Below are positions 1 to 4,873 of a stretch of 8,146 nucleotides of DNA, one piece after another (position 1 is the first letter of the stretch; each line of letters starts with the position of its first letter). A model generated the notes under the pieces. That model did not search any database, was not told the DNA's origin, and saw only the letters and a list, made by a program, of their open reading frames with translations. Origin of the DNA: Phycisphaerales bacterium UBA6054 (GTDB lineage: Bacteria > Planctomycetota > Phycisphaerae > Phycisphaerales > UBA1924); NCBI GenBank assembly GCA_002429045.1, contig DIYM01000162.1, positions 23,870-32,015 on the forward strand. Direction: 5' to 3'. A program made the translations under genes and the position numbers.

Positions 1-141
1 CCCCGCCCCGAGCGAATCCAGGCCGTCGGTGCCGAACCCGCTGTCGGGCACCACGTCCTTCGATCCCGAGTTGGTCGAGTCAGAACACCCAAGCCCCGCG
101 AGCAGCACGCCTGCGACGATGATCACCGGTTTCAGATCCAT
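1..141 (-). CDS. Putative lipoprotein, N-terminal fragment (runs off the left edge)
   Basis: An ATG at 141 opens a reading frame that stays open for 47 codons to the window edge. The start reads MDLKPVIIVAGVLLAGLGC, followed by a polar stretch rich in Ser, Asp, Gly and Thr (SDSTNSGSKD). This is the layout of a lipoprotein signal peptide: a basic N-tip with one Lys, a hydrophobic core, then a Cys at residue 19 followed by a flexible linker. The lipobox is imperfect (G-L-G-C rather than L-A/S-G/A-C), so processing by signal peptidase II is likely but not certain. No clear ribosome site precedes the ATG. The gene lies 41 bases downstream of the VOC gene on the same strand, so the two may be cotranscribed. 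Nothing in the visible part says what the mature protein does. Confidence 0.55.
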   Translation of the reverse strand, partial: MDLKPVIIVAGVLLAGLGCSDSTNSGSKDVVPDSGFGTDGLDSLGAG

Positions 142-182
142 GGGGCAAGTGTATCACGCCGCCCGCCCCTCCCCGCATCCGG

Positions 183-593
183 TCACGCTTTGGGCCAGAT
201 GTCCGCGTCGATCAGTTCCACCGAGTTCCCCGCCGGGTCGCGGCAGTACACCGACCGCCCCCGCTCTCCATCCCACTCGACCCGCTGCTCCACGCCCACG
301 CCCACCGATTCGAGGTGTTCCGCCCACGCATCGAGCTCGTCGGGCTCGACCCGGAACGCGACGTGCCCGGGGCCGGTACGGCCGTGGCTGGGCACGTCCC
401 GCCCCGCCTGCCCGCTCACCTCGGGGTTGAAGACCAGCAGCACGTGCCCCGTCCCGATCCGGAACCCCGCGCAGAGCCCGCTCGGGCCGTCCCCCAGCGG
501 CTCGAGCAGCATCACGTCCCGGTAGAACCGGTGCGCCGCGTTCAGATCCGTCGCGTACAGGATCGTCTCAAGGATCGAGCCGGGTTTCTTCAC
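183..593 (-). CDS. VOC-superfamily (glyoxalase/dioxygenase-fold) protein
   Basis: A 136-residue protein of one vicinal-oxygen-chelate domain, made of two beta-alpha-beta-beta-beta modules. The first module starts LETILYATDLNAAHRFYRDV, the classic opening in which a strand leads into a helix after 'D-L-x-x-A-x-x-F-Y'. The second holds GPGHVAFRV and ends RDPAGNSVELID. Likely metal ligands are E9, H77 and E126, an E-H-E set where fosfomycin-resistance enzymes use H-H-E. Known members include glyoxalase I, extradiol dioxygenases, fosfomycin thiol transferases and bleomycin-binding proteins; the substrate here cannot be told, and the short single-domain form suggests a cytoplasmic homodimer. I chose the GTG at 593 because it lies just before the first conserved strand. 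The reading frame stays open far upstream, but only as the antisense of the nitroreductase gene. The gene is divergent from the nitroreductase, with 27 bases between starts. Confidence 0.86.
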   Translation of the reverse strand: MKKPGSILETILYATDLNAAHRFYRDVMLLEPLGDGPSGLCAGFRIGTGHVLLVFNPEVSGQAGRDVPSHGRTGPGHVAFRVEPDELDAWAEHLESVGVGVEQRVEWDGERGRSVYCRDPAGNSVELIDADIWPKA

Positions 594-620
594 GGGCCAT
601 GCTACGCCGTACCCTTCGCC

Positions 621-1370
621 ATGCAGCCCAACGCCCTCCCCGCCGACCCGATGACGCTGATGAAGTCCCACCGCTCGATCCGCGCGTTCGAGCCCACGCC
701 CGTGCCCGACGAGCACATCACAGAAGCCGTCCGCTGCGGGCAGATGGCTTCCACGAGTTCGGCGGTCCAGGCGTACAGCCTCATCCGCGTCACCGACCCG
801 GGCAAGCTCGACACGCTCGCCGAACTGGCGGGGCCGCAGGACAAGGTCAAGCGCTGCGGCGCCTACTTCGTCTGCTGCGCCGACACCCGACGCCACCGGC
901 TGATGTGCGAACAAGCCGGGCGTCCCTACTTCAACTCCTTCGAGGCGCTCCTCGTCGCGATCGCCGATGTCTCCTTCTTCGCCCAGAACCTCTCGCTCGC
1001 GTTCGAGTCCATGGGGTACGGCATCTGCTACATCGGCGGCATGCGCAACGACCTCCCGCTCGTCATCCGCACCCTCTCGCTGCCCGAAGGCGTCTTCCCC
1101 GTCTACGGCCTGTGCGTCGGCGTTCCCGCCGAAGACCCCTCGATCCGTCCGCGCCTCGAACCCGACGCGGTCATGTTCTCCGACGCGTACCCCGACGACG
1201 AGACGCTGCTCGCAGGCGTCGCGCGCTACGACGAGACGTACCGGCATTATCTCGGGCAGCGCGGCGCCCAACCGAACGGGTGGTCCGACGCCATGATCGC
1301 ACGCAACAGCCGCGTCGTCCGCGGAGAGGTCGGGCAGGTCTTCAAAGACCAGGGCGCCGCACTCGCCTGA
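621..1370 (+). CDS. nfsA: NfsA-family FMN-dependent NAD(P)H nitroreductase
   Basis: A 249-residue flavoprotein matching the oxygen-insensitive NADPH nitroreductase group (NfsA of E. coli is 240 residues). The family transfers two electrons at a time from NAD(P)H through FMN to nitroaromatics, quinones, flavins or chromate, as a cytoplasmic homodimer. Visible signatures: HRSIRAF (17-23), the FMN-phosphate motif; ATSS-like segment ASTSSAVQ (43-50); the A-Q-N-x-x-L-A-x-E-S-M-G-Y-G helix and turn (121-134); YIGGMRND (137-144), matching the NfsA flavin loop; and YGLCVGVPA (162-170) followed by PRLEPDAV. The C-terminus has WSDAMIARN (221-229), equivalent to the NfsA W-S-D segment. The ATG at 621 lies ten codons before the first conserved helix; no Shine-Dalgarno sequence is visible before it, so a leaderless or weakly initiated message is possible. 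Its stop codon directly abuts that of the convergent regulator gene. The physiological substrate is unknown. Confidence 0.93.
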   Translation: MQPNALPADPMTLMKSHRSIRAFEPTPVPDEHITEAVRCGQMASTSSAVQAYSLIRVTDPGKLDTLAELAGPQDKVKRCGAYFVCCADTRRHRLMCEQAGRPYFNSFEALLVAIADVSFFAQNLSLAFESMGYGICYIGGMRNDLPLVIRTLSLPEGVFPVYGLCVGVPAEDPSIRPRLEPDAVMFSDAYPDDETLLAGVARYDETYRHYLGQRGAQPNGWSDAMIARNSRVVRGEVGQVFKDQGAALA

Positions 1371-2084
1371 TCAGTCGTCCTCGGCGCGCTTCGGGTCCGT
1401 CAGCACGCTCCACTGACGCCCCGAGAAGTGGATCAGCCCGCGCTGGACCGCGTCGCGCACCAACTCCGCCCGGCTCGAGTAACCCATCTTCTTGTGGATG
1501 CTCTCCACGTGCCGCCCGATCGTCTTCTCCGAACGGAACAGCGCCTCGGCGGTGTCGCTCACCGTCATCCCCGCCGAGAGGTAATAGAACACCTCCAGCT
1601 CCCGCGGGCTCAGCACCGCAAGATCCCCCAGATCGGCCGTCCTCACGAACTGCACCGCGTCATCGGGCCCCGTCTGCTCCGGGAGCGGATCGCGCAGGGC
1701 TTTGATCATCACGAAGTATCCCGCGTGCCCGAACGCATCGGGATCCAAGGGCCAGACGCGCGTCAGCCGGCGCACGCCCTTCCACATCTGCTGATACGCG
1801 AGCGTCCGCCCCGTCTCCAAAACCGGGCGCATCAGGTCTTCGCGTTCCACCGCCTGTTTCTCGGGAAGCACGTCGCGGAGCGTCGTCCCAACCGCCTGCC
1901 CGGGAGATTCCTTCCCGATCTCGTCCGCGTACGCCCTGTTGCACCAGACCAGTCGGAACGACTCGTCCCGGGCGAGCGCACAGCAGCCGGGCACACCGTC
2001 GAACGGTGCGAATGCAGCGGGAGACATCGGCTCGAACAGCGCCGTCATCTCCCCCTCGTCATGATGCCGCCCGATCGCGCACAT
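1371..2084 (-). CDS. PAS-like sensor domain with LuxR/FixJ-type HTH, transcriptional regulator
   Basis: From the chosen start this is 237 residues. Residues 24-130 look like a PAS fold: a strand pattern with FRLVWCNRAYADEIGK (43-58), the usual 'I-x-x-x-N-x-A-x-x-x-x-x-G' signature, then a helical segment and a last strand AGYFVMIKAL (121-130). Residues 157-210 are a LuxR-type helix-turn-helix: LSPRELEVFYYLSAG, then TVSDTAEALFRSEKTIGRHVESIHKKMG. There is no receiver domain and no phospho-acceptor Asp, so the signal is probably sensed by the PAS domain itself or by a partner. The start is uncertain. ATG 2084 has GAGGGG upstream at suitable spacing; ATG 2048 also has GAGGGGGAG before it; ATG 2150 gives a longer form without a ribosome site. 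All three keep both domains. It could regulate the neighbouring nitroreductase/VOC genes, but adjacency is the only hint. Confidence 0.88.
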   Translation of the reverse strand: MCAIGRHHDEGEMTALFEPMSPAAFAPFDGVPGCCALARDESFRLVWCNRAYADEIGKESPGQAVGTTLRDVLPEKQAVEREDLMRPVLETGRTLAYQQMWKGVRRLTRVWPLDPDAFGHAGYFVMIKALRDPLPEQTGPDDAVQFVRTADLGDLAVLSPRELEVFYYLSAGMTVSDTAEALFRSEKTIGRHVESIHKKMGYSSRAELVRDAVQRGLIHFSGRQWSVLTDPKRAEDD

Positions 2085-2200
2085 CAGTGTCCCCTCGGCC
2101 CGGGCGGCCAGAACAGCCGCCAACACGCCCCACCCCGCCGAAACCAGCATATCAAAGAACCGCCCAAACGCCAGAGCGTACCGCCCGCGTTCGGTTCGTG

Positions 2201-2210
2201 GTTATATAAC
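2201..2210 (-). promoter_or_regulatory. AT-rich perfect palindrome; candidate -10 element for the PAS-LuxR gene
   Basis: GTTATATAAC is a perfect 10-base palindrome inside an AT-rich island (TTATATAACTTTAA) in otherwise very GC-rich DNA. Read on the minus strand it offers TATAAC, five of six matches to a sigma-70 -10 box, about 50 bases before ATG 2150 and about 115 before ATG 2084. I see no good -35 box at 17-18 bases. A wider inverted pair (GGTTA and TAACC, 2200-2217) surrounds it, so it could also be an operator. The plus strand has no gene that it could serve before 3068. Confidence 0.32.
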
Positions 2211-2233
2211 TTTAACCCCCGGGCCGGCGATGT

Positions 2234-2258
2234 CGGCTCGCGTCGACGCCGGGAGCCG
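2234..2258 (-). terminator. GC-rich stem-loop just after the ankyrin gene, possible terminator
   Basis: CGGCTC (2234-2239) pairs with GAGCCG (2253-2258), and the interior holds the palindrome GCGTCGACGC (2240-2249), which adds GCG/CGC pairs around a TCGA loop with a three-base bulge. It begins 8 bases after the stop of the ankyrin-repeat gene in the direction of its transcription, where a terminator is expected. No T-run follows, so it is not a classic intrinsic terminator; it may instead stabilise the 3' end of the message. Confidence 0.35.
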
Positions 2259-2266
2259 TGCTCCGA

Positions 2267-2836
2267 TCAGTGGTGCGATCGCGCGCCCCCCGCCGCGCGT
2301 TTCTCCAAGCCCGCCAGCACACGCACCACGTCGTCGTGCCCGTACACCGACGCGATCACCACCGCGCTCGAGCCCTCGTTCGTCCGGGCGTTCACATCCG
2401 CCCCGCGCTCGATCAGCAGCGACGCCACGCCCGCGTGTCCATACCTGGCGGCCAGATACAGCGGGGTCGTCCCGTGCCGGTCCGCCGCGTTCACATCGGC
2501 ACCGGCCTCGATCAGCGACATCGCCACCTCGGGCTGACCGAACTTCGCCGCGTTCCGCAATGCGCGACCGAGCTGGGCCCGCTCGATCCGGGACGCGTGC
2601 GCCCGCTCGGCGCTCTCGGCCCGCAGCCGATCTCGCAACGCCGCCCATCGCTTCTCCGCCGACTGGCCCGCCGACGGGCCCAGTGCCCTCCCCGCGCCGT
2701 GCTCCACGTTCAGCCGCTCGGTCAACTCGATCCACCGCCGGTCCGTGTCCTCCCACGCACCCGCTTGCATCCCGTACGGCAACAACGACACCGCCAGCCC
2801 GGCGACGAACGCGCCGGCCATCCTCTTGACCTTCAT
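2267..2836 (-). CDS. Exported ankyrin-repeat protein
   Basis: A 189-residue protein with an N-terminal signal peptide (MKVKRMAGAFVAGLAVSLLP..., probable cleavage after AGA at residues 25-27), a charged helical segment rich in Arg and Glu (about 31-85), and a C-terminal block of three ankyrin repeats. Repeat 1 spans about 89-117 (LRNAAKFGQPEVAMSLIEAGADVNA), repeat 2 about 118-150 (GTTPLYLAARYGHAGVASLLIERGADVNA, the most canonical) and repeat 3 about 151-180 (weaker; the TPL motif is replaced by SAV). Ankyrin repeats bind partner proteins, so this is probably a periplasmic or membrane-anchored binding protein; the partner is unknown. The ATG at 2836 has GGAG at good spacing and puts the signal peptide at the N-terminus; an in-frame ATG at 2926 would add 30 residues that hide it. 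It is transcribed alone, with a stem-loop after its stop. Confidence 0.9.
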   Translation of the reverse strand: MKVKRMAGAFVAGLAVSLLPYGMQAGAWEDTDRRWIELTERLNVEHGAGRALGPSAGQSAEKRWAALRDRLRAESAERAHASRIERAQLGRALRNAAKFGQPEVAMSLIEAGADVNAADRHGTTPLYLAARYGHAGVASLLIERGADVNARTNEGSSAVVIASVYGHDDVVRVLAGLEKRAAGGARSHH

Positions 2837-2886
2837 CACGATTTCTCCGTCTATCAAGCCCCGAGCCCACACCCAGAGCGATGGAC

Positions 2887-2913
2887 CCGGCTTCGGCACG
2901 CGCTTCAAGCCGG
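2887..2913. repeat. Inverted repeat in the leader region of the ankyrin gene
   Basis: CCGGCTT (2887-2893) and AAGCCGG (2907-2913) form a perfect 7-base inverted repeat around a 13-base loop, 50 to 76 bases upstream of the ankyrin-gene start. If transcription starts above it, it would form a hairpin in that gene's 5' leader. It could equally be an upstream binding site. GC-rich stems of this length arise by chance fairly often. Confidence 0.3.
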
Positions 2914-2968
2914 ATGCACCGATCAATCAACTCGGGCGACGCAACTCAGGAAAGCCCAATGAAGCGGG

Positions 2969-2982
2969 TTTCTTACAAGAAA
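2969..2982. promoter_or_regulatory. AT-rich inverted repeat upstream of the DoxX-CBM gene, possible operator
   Basis: TTTCTT (2969-2974) and AAGAAA (2977-2982) form a perfect 14-base dyad with a 2-base centre, in an AT-rich patch about 86 bases before the start of the DoxX-CBM gene and 133 bases before the divergent ankyrin gene. An AT-rich dyad within a divergent intergenic region of GC-rich DNA is a plausible operator or promoter element. No convincing -35/-10 pair is seen; CTTACA within the dyad is a weak -35 candidate. Confidence 0.3.
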
Positions 2983-3067
2983 ACACCAGAATGGTGAATA
3001 CGCCCAAGCCCGATCCCGAAGCATGAACCCGCACGGCCACCCGGCCAATCACAACACGAGGGGACCC

Positions 3068-4066
3068 ATGCCCGAGCCAGCCGCAACAGAGTCGACACAT
3101 CAACGGGCAGGCCCTGCGGTCACGGGTCTCGCGAGAACGCTCGGCTTCTTCCCCCCGCGTCAACCCGGCCTCGCACACCCCGCCGGGAACCAGCTCCAAC
3201 GCGGCATCGCCGACATCCTGCTCCTCGGGGCTCGCTTCTACGCCGGTGTGTGGATGGCCGGCGCCGGGCTCGACAAGCTGCCCACGCCCGATTGGATGAT
3301 CGATCAGGTTGTCGAGGTCGGGTTCCCCATGCCGCACTTCTTCGCGTACTGCGCGTCGATGTCCGAGTTCGTCGGCGGCGTGCTGCTCACCTTCGGCCTG
3401 CTCACCCGGCCGGCCGCGCTGTTCATGGCGTTCACCATGGCCGTCGCGGCCTTCGGCTTCCACAAGGTCAGCCCGATCACCGATTTCCACATCACCCAAT
3501 CGTTCCTGTGGCTCTACGTCGCGTTCCTCGCGGTCGGCCCGGGGCGCCTCTCGCTCGACTTCGTCATCTCGGTGATCTTCCGGCGCAGGCCCATGCGGTA
3601 CGTCGTCACCGCGCTCGTGCTCGCGTTCCCGGTCTTCGCGTACGGCACATACCTCGAACTCGCCACCGACTGGGAACCCCCGGCCGAAGAGCCCGCGCCC
3701 GGACCCGACCTTTCATCGATCGAAACCATCGGCATCGCCGGCCCGTTCAACGAGTGGTCCGCCTCCGCGAGCCCGATGTCCGTGAACGGCACGGTCTGGT
3801 CCATCGACCTCAGATTGCCCGAGGGCGCGACTCAGTTCAAGTTCACGGCCAACAACACCTGGGACGTCAACCTGGGCGACGCCGACCAGCCCGACGCCCG
3901 CTTCCCCCTCACCGGCACGGGCGAGATCGGCGCGGGCAACATCGAGGCCTACATCCCGGCCGCCGGGACGTACCGTGTCACGCTCGATACCGAGGGATTT
4001 GCCTACACGCTCGAAGCGGTGGGGGAGTCGGCGGAATCCGCGCCGCCGCCCGTGCCAGAGCCCTGA
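3068..4066 (+). CDS. DoxX-family membrane protein fused to a SusE/F-like carbohydrate-binding domain
   Basis: A 332-residue protein in two parts. Residues about 47-158 are a DoxX-type four-helix bundle (helices near 47-68, 90-112, 114-132 and 142-158), with the ARFYAGVWMAGAGLDKL opening, a GVLLTFGLLTRPAAL turn and FHITQSFLWLYVAFLAVGPG near the end. A basic loop (FRRRPMR, 171-177) and a fifth helix (178-196) follow, then a Pro/Glu linker (201-215). Residues about 217-316 resemble the beta-sandwich CBM of SusE/SusF and CBM48: IAGPFNEWS (223-231), TQFKFTANNTWDVNLG (255-270), and AGTYRVTLDTEGFAYTLEA near the end. Positive charges in the 2-3 and 4-5 loops place the C-terminal domain outside the cytoplasmic membrane. 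DoxX relatives act in thiosulfate/quinone redox or as membrane partners; the substrate here is unknown. ATG 3068 has GAGGGG upstream; ATG 3023 is a weaker alternative. The tail overlaps a small convergent ORF. Confidence 0.9.
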   Translation: MPEPAATESTHQRAGPAVTGLARTLGFFPPRQPGLAHPAGNQLQRGIADILLLGARFYAGVWMAGAGLDKLPTPDWMIDQVVEVGFPMPHFFAYCASMSEFVGGVLLTFGLLTRPAALFMAFTMAVAAFGFHKVSPITDFHITQSFLWLYVAFLAVGPGRLSLDFVISVIFRRRPMRYVVTALVLAFPVFAYGTYLELATDWEPPAEEPAPGPDLSSIETIGIAGPFNEWSASASPMSVNGTVWSIDLRLPEGATQFKFTANNTWDVNLGDADQPDARFPLTGTGEIGAGNIEAYIPAAGTYRVTLDTEGFAYTLEAVGESAESAPPPVPEP

Positions 4067-4170
4067 CCCAGCAACAACGCCGAGACGACGGGCAGCGACA
4101 CGATCGACACCACCAGGATGAACACCCGGTACGCGGTGGCTTTGGGGTTGGTTTCGCGTCCAGTGTTCAT
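4003..4170 (-). CDS. Small single-helix membrane protein, last ORF of the lepA cluster
   Basis: A 55-residue ORF with one strong transmembrane helix (about 14-35, VFILVVSIVSLPVVSALLLG), a short basic N-terminus and a Gly/Ser/Ala/Asp-rich tail. The ATG at 4170 overlaps the stop of the preceding ORF as ATGA, continuing the pattern of the two junctions before it, so translational coupling is likely. An in-frame ATG at 4218 would give 71 residues, but neither start has a clear ribosome site. The last 64 bases overlap the end of the convergent DoxX-CBM gene, which explains the low-complexity tail. I do not recognise a family. The coupled start and real hydrophobic helix favour a true gene; the small size and overlap leave doubt. 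Confidence 0.5.
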   Translation of the reverse strand: MNTGRETNPKATAYRVFILVVSIVSLPVVSALLLGQGSGTGGGADSADSPTASSV

Positions 4171-4520
4171 GATGGCTCGCTGGAGGGACTCCCAGACACG
4201 GACCGACTCGCTGGCCAACCGGCGATCAACATGCAGACAGCACCGCAGATCCCGAAGATCGCGATCGCCAACTGCGGCTGATCCGCCTGTGCGAAGATCT
4301 CACGCCGGATCGGCTCGGCAATAGCGAACTCGATTGCATCCGCATCGGGTACCGTCCCGCCATTTTCTCTCACTACCGAAATCAGTTCTTCGGCGAGTTC
4401 GTAGGACCGCGGCGTACCAGTTCTCCCGGTCATGAATGCTTTCACAAACCAGAAGAAAAGCCCGAAACTCGCCTGAACAAGGCCAAACACAAACAAGATG
4501 ATCCGGCGTGCCCTGCTCAC
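4167..4520 (-). CDS. Two-helix membrane protein of unknown function, third ORF of the lepA cluster
   Basis: A 117-residue protein with a basic N-tip (MSRARR), a first hydrophobic helix (about 7-30, IILFVFGLVQASFGLFFWFV), a polar acidic segment of about 50 residues (35-82) and a second helix (about 84-101, LAIAIFGICGAVCMLIAG), ending in a Ser/Pro-rich tail. Positive-inside reasoning puts the N-terminus in the cytoplasm and the middle segment outside. Its GTG start at 4520 overlaps the stop of the preceding ORF as GTGA. Local GC is low (about 45% over 4441-4500 by hand count, against about 68% inside lepA). Length and architecture match the ORF just upstream in the cluster, suggesting an old tandem duplication, though sequence identity is weak. 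I do not recognise a family and assign no function. Confidence 0.75.
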   Translation of the reverse strand: MSRARRIILFVFGLVQASFGLFFWFVKAFMTGRTGTPRSYELAEELISVVRENGGTVPDADAIEFAIAEPIRREIFAQADQPQLAIAIFGICGAVCMLIAGWPASRSVSGSPSSEPS

Positions 4521-4873
4521 GGCTGTGCGTCTTCCTCTGACCCTGCAGCTATGGAAGCGTTTCGGCGTGCGAAAGCGACATACACCAGCCCGTTCACCAC
4601 CCCCAACAGACTCCAGAGTACTGCATCCGATCCGGCGAATACATACTTCGCCTGCACCAGTTCATATAGCGCTTGCCGACCCGCCTCTTCGTCCTCGAAG
4701 CGAACCCCTGCTTGCCACAGATCACCGCTAAGGTCCATGGTTTCGACAAATGAGTTCGGGTCTCTCATCGACATTGATAGAAGATAGAGCAGAAGGGCAA
4801 CGAACGGCACCACGGAAATCTGGATAACGCCAGCAGCGAGACAGATGCCGCAAAAAGTCACCCGCACGCTCAC
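4517..4873 (-). CDS. Two-helix membrane protein of unknown function, directly after lepA
   Basis: A 118-residue protein with a long first hydrophobic segment (about 5-34, with VVPFVALLLYLLSM), an acidic middle part (about 37-80, with DLSGDLWQAGVRFEDEEAG) and a second helix (about 83-102, AVLWSLLGVVNGLVYVAFA) followed by ARR. The start is read as GTG 4873, overlapping the lepA stop as GTGA. In-frame GTG codons at 4867 and 4861 are alternatives better spaced from the GGGGGAG upstream. GC is about 43% over 4741-4800 by hand count, so composition differs sharply from lepA. It shares size and helix-loop-helix layout with the next ORF. Coupling to lepA implies coexpression, but that does not show a role in translation. 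I recognise no family. Confidence 0.75.
   Translation of the reverse strand: MSVRVTFCGICLAAGVIQISVVPFVALLLYLLSMSMRDPNSFVETMDLSGDLWQAGVRFEDEEAGRQALYELVQAKYVFAGSDAVLWSLLGVVNGLVYVAFARRNASIAAGSEEDAQP

Noticed and set aside
594..1271. Upstream extension of the VOC reading frame (to 362 codons)
   Set aside because: The extra part is antisense to the conserved nitroreductase coding sequence and has no homology-like features; the VOC fold begins just after GTG 593.
599..1705. Arg/Pro-rich plus-strand frame (368 codons) overlapping the nitroreductase
   Set aside because: A shifted frame of the nitroreductase gene; nearly all residues are Arg, Pro, Ala and Ser, the mark of a high-GC shadow.
1428..2537. 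Long plus-strand open frame (369 codons) across the PAS-LuxR and ankyrin genes
   Set aside because: It runs through two well-supported minus-strand genes and their intergenic gap, and is rich in Arg, Pro and His with no recognisable motif.
2959..2997. Tiny ORF MKRVSYKKTPEW upstream of the DoxX-CBM gene, with AGGA before it
   Set aside because: Twelve codons with a plausible ribosome site could be a leader peptide, but there is no run of one regulatory amino acid and no attenuator-type hairpin pair after it; chance is the simpler explanation.
3023..3067. Upstream ATG 3023 as the DoxX-CBM start
   Set aside because: It adds 15 polar residues and lacks a good ribosome site, whereas ATG 3068 has GAGGGG at proper spacing. 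Kept as an alternative.
2927..3499. Minus-strand frame of 190 codons opposite the DoxX domain
   Set aside because: Antisense of a strongly supported membrane-protein gene; charged composition rich in Gly, Glu, Arg and His without hydrophobic core or motif.
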